Part shown: piece after piece, positions 52,089 through 60,659 of the stretch
Layout: every line of letters starts with the position of its first letter
Position numbering within the stretch: the first letter of the stretch is position 1
NCBI GenBank assembly: GCA_029263015.1
Contig: JAJCYI010000243.1
Location: forward strand, 1-64,000
Direction of reading: 5' to 3'
DNA: 64,000 nt
Source: Saprospiraceae bacterium
Lineage (GTDB): Bacteria; Bacteroidota; Bacteroidia; Chitinophagales; Saprospiraceae
Program-made: the position numbers and the translations under genes
The notes under the pieces: model-generated
What the model saw: only the letters and a program-made list of their open reading frames with translations
The model's database searches: none
What the model was told of the DNA's origin: nothing

Positions 52089-52676
52089 TCACTCTTCCTG
52101 CTTTAAGCATTCAATTGTCAAGAACGGATAGACAAATGTCTTGGCCAAATCAACCCATTCACCTTTCCACTTGAACCCTTGCTCTGAAATTTCGTGAAAC
52201 GTGAGCCGGGAAATACCTTCCATTCCATTGGGTGCTTTTTGTGGCTTTTCCAGCACAATGTCACCATCTACCCTATTTCCAAACCACACACCTGGTGTCG
52301 TCGAAACAGCCGGATAACTGAAATACGTCACTACCCATTTTGCGCTGTCAGGTTGATATTGGCGAATACTTCCTGCATAAAGTTCTCCTTCCCGCCAGAC
52401 TTCATCTTGCACCGCCGTGCCGTTCATCAGGTATTTGAAACGCCAAACCATGTTAGAGGTATCTTGCCAAGTCCGATCGGGATTGCGCCGCAGACTCTTG
52501 CAATCGCAGGTCCCGATCATTTTGGCAAACTCAGCAACTTCGACAGGGGCATTTGGATTGAGTCGGCCATATGGGTGTTCAACAGAAGGTTCGTAATCCA
52601 TTGGTATGTTCCCGTTTTGAGAAAACAATGGAATCGAAAAAATGGTGAAGCCAATTAACAAAAGGGTGATTTTCAT
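52089..52676 (-). CDS. Exported hypothetical protein
   Basis: A 195-aa protein with signal peptide (MKITLLLIGFTIFSIPLFSQ). The mature part has CDCKSLRRNPDRTWQDTSNM, VWRFKYLMNGTAVQDEVWRE, GSIRQYQPDSAKWVVTYFSY and FKWKGEWVDLAK, a beta-barrel-like pattern similar to DUF1579-type / lipocalin-like exported proteins. No catalytic motif seen. Single gene, convergent with the antiporter. Confidence 0.7.
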   Translation of the reverse strand: MKITLLLIGFTIFSIPLFSQNGNIPMDYEPSVEHPYGRLNPNAPVEVAEFAKMIGTCDCKSLRRNPDRTWQDTSNMVWRFKYLMNGTAVQDEVWREGELYAGSIRQYQPDSAKWVVTYFSYPAVSTTPGVWFGNRVDGDIVLEKPQKAPNGMEGISRLTFHEISEQGFKWKGEWVDLAKTFVYPFLTIECLKQEE

Positions 52677-52886
52677 ATTTAAATAGTATTAAAATTTGAA
52701 ATTGAGAAATTCGGAAATTAATAAGCCCCTTTGTAATTCTTCAGAATTTGCTTGTTTTGTTACCCACACAATTCATTTCCCAATTTCTGATTTCAGAATT
52801 TCTGATTTCCAATTTCTAATTCCTACCTTGCCCAAGCATAAAGAACGTCAGCCCACTTTTTACTTTCCTGCCTGCCGGCAGGTTAC

Positions 52887-52928
52887 TTTTTACTTTTTAC
52901 TTTTTACTTTTTACTTTTTACTTTTTAC
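52887..52928 (+). repeat. Heptamer array (TTTTTAC x6)
   Basis: Six perfect copies of TTTTTAC end 12 bp before the start codon of the permease gene. A near-perfect palindrome CCTGCC-TGCC-GGCAGG precedes it. Confidence 0.85.
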
Positions 52929-52940
52929 TTGAAAAAAAGA

Positions 52941-54260
52941 ATGCCAAATCTACAAAAAAAACTAACCCTCTTTGGCCTGGTGATGATCGCCATTGGATCT
53001 TGCATTGGATCGGGCATATTTGTCACACCGGCACAGATTGCACAGGCAGTCCCCAACACCACTTTGATATTAGCTGTTTGGGCACTGGGAGGGGTAATCG
53101 CCTTGACAGGGGCATTGACATTTACAGAACTGGGGGGAATGTTCCCAAAATCAGGCGGCGTGTATGTCTATTTGAAAGAGGCTTATGGCGACATGGTTGG
53201 TTTCCTTTATGGCTGGGCCATGCTATTGGTTATCTCAGCTGGGGCATTGGCAGGATTATGTGTGGCATTTGCAGAATACCTAAAGATATTTTTTCCAGAT
53301 TTAACGGATTCTTCTAAAACCAGTGTGGCCGCTGCAACCCTGGTTGGGTTGACAGTTTTCAATATGTTCGGGGTTCATGTGAGCCAGGGGATTTCCAATG
53401 TTTTCACAGCCCTGAAACTGTTGGCTATTGCTGCCATTATCGTTGCTGGGTTCATTTATTACGACCCCCAAACTGTGCAACTTGAATTTTCACTGAGTCA
53501 AAACATGCCAGACAACCTGACCGTGGCCATGCTCACCGGCCTCATCGGAGTATTGTTTTCAATGGGCGGCTGGCACCACGCTTCCTATCTCTCAGGGGAA
53601 GCGATAGATGCAAAAAGAACAGTGCCCCGTGCCATGTTCCTCGGTGTACTGATCGTTGTGATCACCTATCTTTTGATAAATATGGCTTACATGCTATTGT
53701 TGCCTTTGGATCAAATTGCACAAACCCCCAGGGTGGCCGGAGAAGCCATCGCTACCCTGGTGCCCTGGGGCGGGAAGGCGGTGGCCATTGCCATAGCAAT
53801 TTCCATATTTGGCACCATCAGCATTTATACCATGACCGCTCCCCGAATTTATTATGCAATGGCCAAGGACGGCATCTTTTTCAAACAGCTGGCATTTGTC
53901 CACCCCAAATGGCGAACGCCAATCATAGCGATGGCCATTCAAGTTATTTGGGCATTGGCGATCTTGGTGTTTTTTGGTGGAATTTTCAGTGAAATCATTA
54001 CTTTCGTCACCTTCCTCGACATTGCCTTCATGGGACTGGCAGGGCTGACGATTTATATTTTCAGAAAAAAAAGACAGGAATTGGAACGGCCTGTCAGGGC
54101 ATGGGGCTACCCAATCATCCCGGCCATTTTTGTGCTTATTTCTTTTGCTTTCGCAATAAATACTTTGATGGAAAAACCAGGGCAGGCTGTCCCAGGATTG
54201 GTTTTATTGGGAATCGGGGTTGGGGTTTATTTTTGGTTTAAAAGGAAAATAGCAAAATAG
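52941..54260 (+). CDS. APC-family amino-acid permease
   Basis: A 439-aa transporter with about 12 membrane segments. The first segment has the family loop IAIGSCIGSGIFVTPAQIA; then GALTFTELGGMFPKSGGVYV, EAYGDMVGFLYGWAMLLV and GWHHASYLSGEAIDAKRTVP are typical of LAT/APC exchangers. Substrate is an amino acid, not specified by sequence. ATG at 52941 chosen; a TTG 12 bp upstream lies in the heptamer array. Confidence 0.92.
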   Translation: MPNLQKKLTLFGLVMIAIGSCIGSGIFVTPAQIAQAVPNTTLILAVWALGGVIALTGALTFTELGGMFPKSGGVYVYLKEAYGDMVGFLYGWAMLLVISAGALAGLCVAFAEYLKIFFPDLTDSSKTSVAAATLVGLTVFNMFGVHVSQGISNVFTALKLLAIAAIIVAGFIYYDPQTVQLEFSLSQNMPDNLTVAMLTGLIGVLFSMGGWHHASYLSGEAIDAKRTVPRAMFLGVLIVVITYLLINMAYMLLLPLDQIAQTPRVAGEAIATLVPWGGKAVAIAIAISIFGTISIYTMTAPRIYYAMAKDGIFFKQLAFVHPKWRTPIIAMAIQVIWALAILVFFGGIFSEIITFVTFLDIAFMGLAGLTIYIFRKKRQELERPVRAWGYPIIPAIFVLISFAFAINTLMEKPGQAVPGLVLLGIGVGVYFWFKRKIAK

Positions 54261-54532
54261 GAGGACTTCTCTTTTTGATACGTTTTCTATGCTTTCAATA
54301 AATTCCGTAACACTGTCCTGTTTGTTTTCTTATTTACAAGACCAGCCATAGTTATTTTTAATTTAATAAAATAATAGTGTATCAATGGTTGCCAATGACA
54401 GATGCACTGCGGCCTGAACTTCTCCGTACTTACAGAGGCCAAACGCAAGAAAGCTTCCACGGGAGCGGTTTGGTGCCTGCGCCATGCGACATTTAGGAGC
54501 ATGGATTTTATGCACTTTGTTCTCGATATTTT
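54261..54532. other. Intergenic region between convergent genes
   Basis: About 270 bp. On the minus strand GTCATTGGCAACC (about 54372-54384) resembles the right box of the attC-like sites at 59179 and 61988, but no matching stem was found. Otherwise nothing recognised. Confidence 0.4.
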
Positions 54533-55513
54533 TTATTCTATTTTAATTACTCCAAAATGTAGAATCCTACCTCCTGCCTGATTTACAGGGCTTACACTTT
54601 TTCCAATTACAATTCCATTTTCTGGAGCTTCATATTCTTTTATAATATCTCCAAATACATTTCTTAAAGTAGCTATTACTTCACCCTTTTTGACAATTTG
54701 AGTTACATTTGGATGAACGGTCAGCAAGCCACCCGTATCGGTGTAAATCCAATATGATTTTTTACAAATAACGGTTTCGCTTGAATGTTCTTCAACTACT
54801 GAATCCGTAATTTTAAGGTAACCCAATAAATTATGTATTCCTGTCAATCCATCTCTAATCATCCCTTTTTGAAATAAATTAGGATTGCCTACTTCAAGTG
54901 TTATAGCAGGTATTTCGAGTTCGTCTGCCGTACCCCGTAGCGTTCCGTCGCTTGGTGGGTTGTGAACGATGATTTGTGCATTTTGGAGCAATGCCATTTT
55001 CCGTACAATCTCGTCACTCATATCTGCACGAATATAATAAGAGTTTATTCTTCCATTGCTTGCTGTATGCAGGTCGAGAAGATAATCAAAATGCTTAATG
55101 ATTTTATTGACTACCCGCCAGGCATAAACTTGACTAATTGTTCCATTGGGTTTCCCTGGCATAATATGATTAAGGTCTGTGCCGTCCAAAAATCTTCTTT
55201 TCTTCCGCAAAAAAGAAGGAACATTTAGAATGGGGATACCAACAATTGTTCCTCGCAGTTGCTTGACATCAAGTTCATTGAACAGCCGTTGGATTACGGG
55301 AACTCCATTTAATTCATTTCCGTGGACTGCTGCTGTTAAGCCAACTGTCGTGCCCTTAATTTTTCCTTTTGCAATAATTATTGGGATGCGGACAGGAACC
55401 CCCATGCCATCTTTAACTATCTCTAACCAATATCTTGAAATTGCACCTTTTGGGGCTTTATTGATATTTAGTTCTTTTAATATTTCAACATCTGAAACAA
55501 GGTTATTTTGCAT
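54533..55513 (-). CDS. Succinylglutamate desuccinylase / aspartoacylase-family protein
   Basis: A 326-aa zinc hydrolase of the M14-like AstE/AspA family. Metal and substrate residues: GLTAAVHGNELNGVPV (His-x2-Glu), LLDLHTASNGRINSYYI (second His), then IPAITLEVGNPNLF (catalytic Glu), followed by a C-terminal biotinyl-like beta domain (GLLTVHPNVTQIVKKGEVIA). It removes acyl or amino-acyl groups from small amides. Start overlaps the preceding ATP-grasp gene by 11 bp, so it is translated with it. Last gene of a three-gene operon. Confidence 0.88.
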   Translation of the reverse strand: MQNNLVSDVEILKELNINKAPKGAISRYWLEIVKDGMGVPVRIPIIIAKGKIKGTTVGLTAAVHGNELNGVPVIQRLFNELDVKQLRGTIVGIPILNVPSFLRKKRRFLDGTDLNHIMPGKPNGTISQVYAWRVVNKIIKHFDYLLDLHTASNGRINSYYIRADMSDEIVRKMALLQNAQIIVHNPPSDGTLRGTADELEIPAITLEVGNPNLFQKGMIRDGLTGIHNLLGYLKITDSVVEEHSSETVICKKSYWIYTDTGGLLTVHPNVTQIVKKGEVIATLRNVFGDIIKEYEAPENGIVIGKSVSPVNQAGGRILHFGVIKIE

Positions 55514-56513
55514 TTTTTTTGTGTTTTAAAAAATACTTCCAAATTAAATCAATTGCCTCTTCTACCAATGGTAGCTTTTTTAAATTCGCAATTTGAGGAA
55601 GTCCCCCAATACTCGTTGTATTTATTTCTGACAATACTCTTTTTCCTTCATCCCCAACCAAGGTATCTACGCCATACATCACTATGCCCATATTAGATAA
55701 AATAGGATTGATTTTTTCAATAATATGCCTTTCTTCCTCATCTACTTCCGTATTATTTGAACTACCTCCCATTGTAACGTTGCAAATCCAAGAATCCTTT
55801 GGCGGAAGTCTTAGTAATGCACCCATTATCTTTCCATTGACCACTACGATACGTTTATCTCCTTGAGAAACATTCTTTAGATATTTGACACCCAAGAATT
55901 GTATGCTTTGGGCTTTCAAAATATTTGCAAAATCATCAAATGCCATTTTTTGTTTCCCGAGCCAAACTACATTTCTTTCTATTTTGATTATTCCTTTTCC
56001 GCCATATTCTCTAAATGGTTTTAGGACTATAGGGAATTGATTTTTAAAGGAAACAATATCATCTACCGTTCGACATATCTTTATGGGGGGGCACAACTTT
56101 GGGAAATTGGTAAGAAATTCTTTGCTTCCTGTCTCATAAATTGCAAGTGGATTATTTATGACAAATTGATACTTGAAAAAGTGTTGAATAAAATTCAAAA
56201 AATCTTTGTTGAGTGGTGGTGATAATCTTAACCAAATCAAATCATATAATACTGGATTTACTAATTTTAAATTTGTTGAGAGGTAAGACCCATTTTCAGT
56301 AAATGTGAAGTTTTCATTAACCGAGCTAACAAATATTTCTGCTTTATTTCCACAATGGAAAAAGGAATAATTTTCGGTATTGGCTCTTGATACAATATCT
56401 ATTTTGCCCGTTAATCCATGTCGAAACATCCCTTTTGCCAAAGCGTAGAGAGAATTTTCCTTTGAATGATTAGAGTGGTCAGTTAATATCAGGACATTGT
56501 ATTTCTTCATCAT
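55503..56513 (-). CDS. ATP-grasp ligase, glutathione-synthetase/RimK-like
   Basis: A 336-aa enzyme. N-terminal Rossmann-like part (YNVLILTDHSNHSKENSLYA), then the ATP-grasp fold: PIVLKPFREYGGKGIIKIER (Gly-rich lid), KRIVVVNGKIMGALLRLPPK, IVMYGVDTLVGDEGKRVLSE, INTTSIGGLP (metal-binding Glu-Ile-Asn). The layout is that of GshB. It should ligate an amino acid to a carboxylate using ATP. Substrates unknown. Start ATGATG overlaps the stop of the upstream gene (TGA), so the two are coupled. Confidence 0.87.
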   Translation of the reverse strand: MMKKYNVLILTDHSNHSKENSLYALAKGMFRHGLTGKIDIVSRANTENYSFFHCGNKAEIFVSSVNENFTFTENGSYLSTNLKLVNPVLYDLIWLRLSPPLNKDFLNFIQHFFKYQFVINNPLAIYETGSKEFLTNFPKLCPPIKICRTVDDIVSFKNQFPIVLKPFREYGGKGIIKIERNVVWLGKQKMAFDDFANILKAQSIQFLGVKYLKNVSQGDKRIVVVNGKIMGALLRLPPKDSWICNVTMGGSSNNTEVDEEERHIIEKINPILSNMGIVMYGVDTLVGDEGKRVLSEINTTSIGGLPQIANLKKLPLVEEAIDLIWKYFLKHKKNAK

Positions 56514-57949
56514 TCGATTGTAATTTCATCCAACAAGCTTTTATCATTATTCAAGCTTTTGAAGAGGCGCATCCTGAATTTTCCCTGTTTATTAATTAAG
56601 GTTTGTGCCATTTTATCAATTGCGACCATTGAAAGGACTGTTTGAATATAGGCTTCAATTAAGTCATCCAAGCCAATTCCCAATTTGTTAAAGTCTCTTC
56701 TATCCATTAGCATCAAGCGAGTGGTATCGCTTCCCCACGAACCATCTTTGTTCTTAAAAGATAAATTTGTTCCAAGCATACCCCAACTATCTGTACCACT
56801 TTCAATATTATCCACCAAAGGTTTTTCAGATCTTCTGGCATAAGTACATAATGGTCTAATACCTTTTTCAGTAGAGCTGACCATCATCCGAATATCTGCT
56901 ACAAAAGTTTGATTTTTTTGATTCGGAATAGTTCCTACATGGTACAATTTTCCAGTAGATGTTGTGCTACTCCAGTTAGAGTTTCCAATCAGACTTTGAA
57001 CAATAAATAAGTCATAGTCAAATTCTAACTCCATGAATTTATCAAGTTCATCTTCTGTAACAATCGTATAAACTCCTTGCCCTGCGTTACTGTATGGAAC
57101 CTTAACGACTGCATGTCCTCCCATTTTCTTTACCCATAAAGGAACTTCGTTTTTACTTACATCCCATATCGTTTCAGGGGTGTTTATTTTTAATCCATGT
57201 TCTTGTAGTTCGGCATTAAATATATCATAAGCTTTTGCAGCGACCATCTTATTTCGCCCCCCCGATAAACAGGCAATAATTGGATTCAATATTTTCGTCT
57301 TTGAGTGCAAGGGCAATCTATTCCAAGGCTTTTGAGTAAGGTATCTAAATGCTGCCCTTATTGGAATGAAATCTTCCTTTTCATCCAAAAGGTGCATGAT
57401 TCCATTCTTAAATATCACCTTTGGATTAGGATCATCATGGTAAAAATCCACGTAATAAACTTTTTCCTTCATCACATCCGCAATTACTTCAGCATATCCA
57501 GATGCTTCCATAGGGTTTTTGTCATAAATTACAGCCAATCCACCTTTGATTTTATTTCGTAGGTTTTTCAGGAATGGTTTGAATGTTCTTTCGACCATCA
57601 ATTTATAACTGCCTTGTTCTTGATTGTCATTAATTAGTGGCATTGATTTTTGTCCAGAAGGACAAGAGTTATTTTCTATTACCACCATTTGTCGTTTTCC
57701 ACCTGCTGAGGTAACATTGAGCAAATCAGCACCTGCCCAAAGGAAGTGTTTAGCACGGTGATTGAGGACTTCTCTCAATTTATCGCCATTTACAGTTGGG
57801 TGCATGTGGCAATATCTTGTGATAATTCTTTCCTGTTCCAAATTTAGAAAGAAATTAATCATAGGATGAATTGTTGCATTTAAAGCCTTTGGATACCAAT
57901 GGTTGTGCGCTTCAAATTCATCTGGCTGTACAATTCTTATTTTGTCCAA
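56510..57949 (-). CDS. ATP-grasp-like protein, 479 aa
   Basis: A larger, diverged ATP-grasp protein, first gene of the operon. Seen: IENNSCPSGQKSMPLI, KIKGGLAVIYDKNPMEASGY, HAVVKVPYSNAGQGVYTIVT (ATP-binding Lys and Gly-rich lid), LFIVQSLIGNSNWSSTTST, TFVADIRMMVSSTEKGIRPL and SWGMLGTNLSFKNKDG. The VKVPYSNAGQGVY lid is typical of amidoligase-type ATP-grasps. Starts with TTG; no closer ATG fits. Together with GshB-like and aspartoacylase-like neighbours it suggests assembly and trimming of a peptide or acyl-amino-acid product. Confidence 0.8.
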   Translation of the reverse strand: MDKIRIVQPDEFEAHNHWYPKALNATIHPMINFFLNLEQERIITRYCHMHPTVNGDKLREVLNHRAKHFLWAGADLLNVTSAGGKRQMVVIENNSCPSGQKSMPLINDNQEQGSYKLMVERTFKPFLKNLRNKIKGGLAVIYDKNPMEASGYAEVIADVMKEKVYYVDFYHDDPNPKVIFKNGIMHLLDEKEDFIPIRAAFRYLTQKPWNRLPLHSKTKILNPIIACLSGGRNKMVAAKAYDIFNAELQEHGLKINTPETIWDVSKNEVPLWVKKMGGHAVVKVPYSNAGQGVYTIVTEDELDKFMELEFDYDLFIVQSLIGNSNWSSTTSTGKLYHVGTIPNQKNQTFVADIRMMVSSTEKGIRPLCTYARRSEKPLVDNIESGTDSWGMLGTNLSFKNKDGSWGSDTTRLMLMDRRDFNKLGIGLDDLIEAYIQTVLSMVAIDKMAQTLINKQGKFRMRLFKSLNNDKSLLDEITIE

Positions 57950-58274
57950 TTTCGTTAATCAATTTTAGGTTGTAAAAAAAATAGAAACCTAAAATTAGGA
58001 TTCTTGTTCGATATTTTTTAGTTTTTTAGTTCTTGGACAAATCCCGTGGTAAGTCGTTAAAACGACTGAAGAAATCGTCGTTTTTTAACCCACGACTTCC
58101 CACCAATCGGCAGGCAGGAAGTCGAGGGTTGATAATCAGGTAGTTACCTGATAACCGTTTTAACGGTTTTGTGTTCTCCACGAGATTTGTCTAAGAACCG
58201 TTAATTGAACACAACGTCCGGTACTGGGGGCGGTGGATTGGCGACTTTCAGTCGCAACTTCGACCTATGGACTT
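57950..58274. repeat. Hairpin element with 21-bp ends, and short palindromes
   Basis: GTTCTTGGACAAATCCCGTG at 58029 faces the inverse ending at 58198; inner arms TCGTTAAAACGA and CCGTTTTAACGG. In reverse orientation it matches the element at about 48276-48470 over most of its length. Downstream, CGACTTTCAGTCG and GGACTTTCAGTCC (58239-58284) are two small dyads with the same core. No gene. Confidence 0.7.
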
Positions 58275-59144
58275 TCAGTCCATAGTATTTGAGTTTAGTG
58301 ATAATAACTTAACCATTACCCAGGCATATACCATTGAATCCAAAAGAATTTCAACACCATGTATCAACTCCAGGGTAAGCGGTAATTGAATAGCAAGGAC
58401 AAAATCATAAGAAAATACAAGAACGAAATGAGCTAAACCCAGAAATAAAATCAGTTGCATCTTGTTGCCCATCCAAGTGATCAAAATTGGTAAAGTCACC
58501 AATAAAAATAAAATACTTCGAAAAACTTGAACACCCATAATTACACCTACGGCTGGAACAGTTAAATTCAAATTGCTTTGTTGGTAATAATCCATGACAA
58601 AAGGGGAAGCCAATATTCCAAATAGGAAGTAGATAATAGGAAATGAAATGATGGCTAAAAAAACCCGTATTGACCATTGCTTTGTTGTCTGAGTTTTGAA
58701 ATATTCTTTTAATTTTTCTGAAAATACCTCAAAGCCAGACTGAGTTTTTGTAAGCAAGGTCGCAACTAATGCAAAAATTAAGGATGGTATAAGTATGATT
58801 AAAATAATCCAAAGGTTACCATCTGTTGTATAAAAAGAGTTTTCTACAGAAACACCAATACCAAAGCAGGCAAACAAGAATAAAAAAACTATTAAAAATC
58901 GGGACATAAAATTACCTCCGATTTTTTGAATTAACGGAAACAAGCCTAATGTCAAAATTAGACTTCCTGTCAGAAGATAATAAACAGCAACCGATTCGGG
59001 TGCTTGTGTGGATAATCGGGGAGTAGCAATTCCCAATTGATAAAATAAGAGTCGGCTACCTATTAATCCTACCATAAAGGATAAAGTCAGTATGATGATT
59101 TTCCAAAAAATGGAAACTAAAATTTTTGCAATGTTCTTTTTCAT
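58275..59144 (-). CDS. Multi-pass membrane protein, function unknown
   Basis: A 289-aa protein with seven or eight hydrophobic segments (IILTLSFMVGLIGSRLLFY, YYLLTGSLILTLGLFPLI, FLIVFLFLFACFGIGVSV, LWIILIILIPSLIFALVATL, VFLAIISFPIIYFLFGIL, SILFLLVTLPILITWMG, LILFLGLAHFVLVFSYDF). No known transporter or enzyme motif. AT-rich like its neighbours. It lies just downstream of the attC-like site at 59179, in the same direction as the HAD gene. Confidence 0.65.
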   Translation of the reverse strand: MKKNIAKILVSIFWKIIILTLSFMVGLIGSRLLFYQLGIATPRLSTQAPESVAVYYLLTGSLILTLGLFPLIQKIGGNFMSRFLIVFLFLFACFGIGVSVENSFYTTDGNLWIILIILIPSLIFALVATLLTKTQSGFEVFSEKLKEYFKTQTTKQWSIRVFLAIISFPIIYFLFGILASPFVMDYYQQSNLNLTVPAVGVIMGVQVFRSILFLLVTLPILITWMGNKMQLILFLGLAHFVLVFSYDFVLAIQLPLTLELIHGVEILLDSMVYAWVMVKLLSLNSNTMD

Positions 59145-59178
59145 ATAAAAATCATTTATTCATTCCTCCTTCTTCAGG

Positions 59179-59248
59179 TTGCCGATAACGTTTCGTGTAT
59201 GCGTAGTTTGCCCGCATAGGGCAAATTATCGCATACACATTGTTGCAG
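59179..59248 (-). other. attC-like palindrome 1
   Basis: Stem CGTGTATGCG (59194-59203) pairs with CGCATACAC(A) (59230-59238); an inner stem TTTGCCC (59207-59213) pairs with GGGCAAA (59219-59225). On the minus strand it is framed by AACAAT on the left and GTTATCGGCAAC on the right, in the place of the attC L/R boxes. It directly follows the HAD gene. The site at 61988-62051 shares AACAAT and GTTnnnGGCAA. Confidence 0.45.
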
Positions 59249-59259
59249 GCTGGGTTTAT

Positions 59260-60138
59260 TTATTTGAATAATCTTAATTGGCTTCCTTCAACAATGTTTC
59301 TTAATTCTCCAAAAGAGTATATAACAAAATCAGGTTTTATTTTATCTTCCTCATAGGTTTTTTTTATCTTCTTCTCATCCCAATGGGTTATTTTAAGTAA
59401 GGTTTTAAAGTTCTTTTCTTTAAATACTGTTCCATACTTAGCCCATATAGTCTTAGCGCCAATTATCTGTGCTGGATTTAAATCTTTAGAGATACTATCA
59501 CCTACAACATATGTTAACTTGTGAGATGTTTTTAAATCGTCCAAGACTGTAAGGTAGGCAAATGGATTTGGCTTAATTTCGTCCTTTGAAAACTCCCATC
59601 GCCTTTTTATATGTTTCGAACGATAATACCCTTCGTCATTTTTTTTAATGATTATATCGGTATATTCATCACGAGGAATTTCAGAGTTTTGCCAAGCTGC
59701 TAATCCATAGATATATTTGTCTAATCTTAGCTGCTTTAGTCTCGCTTCTGCAAAGTAAGCAGGTGCATTCGTTACTGCTATTATTAATACTCCCTCATTT
59801 CTTAAATATTCAAGAGTTGACTTTACTTCTGCATAAGGAATTAAGTTTTTCTGTCGAACTCTTGCAAAAACTTTTCTTCCTACTTCAACAAATTTATCTG
59901 CATCCTCTTTTGAATACTTTTTTATACTTGGCAATTTTTGAATAATAAATGAATACTCTAATGTTCCAACCTGCTTAAATATCGTTTTAAATTCTCCTAT
60001 TAAATTCTCCTCTTCCATTTCCATTTCCCTTGCGAGAGCATGTACCATTCCTCTGAAACTGGGAGCAAAATAATCTACCCAGTTATATAAAGTGTTATCT
60101 AAATCTGTGATAAGAATAGAATTCATAGTAATGTTCAT
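59260..60138 (-). CDS. HAD-superfamily hydrolase
   Basis: A 292-aa cytoplasmic phosphatase-like protein. HAD motifs: I DLDNTLYN (nucleophile Asp), II AVTNAPAY, III Lys in EIKPNPFAY, IV VVGDSISKDLNPA. A helical cap lies between I and II. The middle KRRWEFSKDEIKPNP and the tail are basic. Substrate unknown. An ATG 12 bp later (MNSILITDLD) is an alternative start. It follows the unknown gene by 10 bp and is the last gene of the trio. Confidence 0.85.
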   Translation of the reverse strand: MNITMNSILITDLDNTLYNWVDYFAPSFRGMVHALAREMEMEEENLIGEFKTIFKQVGTLEYSFIIQKLPSIKKYSKEDADKFVEVGRKVFARVRQKNLIPYAEVKSTLEYLRNEGVLIIAVTNAPAYFAEARLKQLRLDKYIYGLAAWQNSEIPRDEYTDIIIKKNDEGYYRSKHIKRRWEFSKDEIKPNPFAYLTVLDDLKTSHKLTYVVGDSISKDLNPAQIIGAKTIWAKYGTVFKEKNFKTLLKITHWDEKKIKKTYEEDKIKPDFVIYSFGELRNIVEGSQLRLFK

Positions 60139-60148
60139 TTTCGTTTAA

Positions 60149-60655
60149 TTAATCAACGTACCATAGAGTTACATCAAATTCTTTTAGCTCATTCATTGAA
60201 TCAATTTTCTTTGAAATGAATTTTGAGTACTCTTTCATTTTTTCTGGTCTTGTTGGGAAGCCGCCATAAGACAATTTCAGTTGGTCAAAATCTACTTCGG
60301 TTATTTCTTTCAAAAGAAACCATGCAGGATATCTTCCCCTATGATAATATGATGGTGATGTTTCAGGATTCGGAGTGCCAATTTTATTGTTTTTAGGGGC
60401 AACTAATATCTTGAATATCTTAGCTTCATAAATCTTAAGCAAACCAGTATTGAAAAGATACGCTTTGGAATAATTGCTTTGTTCAATTTCATTAGCGATG
60501 CTTTTAAATAGGTCAAATGGAGGTGTCTCATCTTGTTTCATCCACCAACCCCACCACACTTCTCCAAATCTTGTTATAAGAGATTGATGGTCATTTATAG
60601 TGCCATCTTCCTCTGTTATTAAGTCTCGAAATCTTAGAATAAACCTCTTTTCCAT
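60149..60655 (-). CDS. Unknown protein with EVWWGWWMK motif
   Basis: A 168-aa soluble protein. The striking segment is EVWWGWWMKQDETPP (residues ~32-46), followed by AYLFNTGLLKIYEAKIFKIL and YYHRGRYPAWFLLKEI. The Trp-rich motif resembles an N-terminal domain I associate with larger Bacteroidota proteins of unknown or defence-related function, but I cannot name the family. Start MEKRFILRF begins 4 bp after the methyltransferase stop; the longer in-frame start would overlap that gene. Middle gene of the trio. Confidence 0.6.
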   Translation of the reverse strand: MEKRFILRFRDLITEEDGTINDHQSLITRFGEVWWGWWMKQDETPPFDLFKSIANEIEQSNYSKAYLFNTGLLKIYEAKIFKILVAPKNNKIGTPNPETSPSYYHRGRYPAWFLLKEITEVDFDQLKLSYGGFPTRPEKMKEYSKFISKKIDSMNELKEFDVTLWYVD

Positions 60656-60659
60656 TTTA

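Noticed and set aside
52887-52928. CRISPR array, suggested by tandem repeats
   Set aside because: Unit is 7 bp with no spacers; the same holds for 44822-44856.
54372-54384. Third attC-like site (GTCATTGGCAACC)
   Set aside because: Only the right-hand box is similar; no paired stem found.
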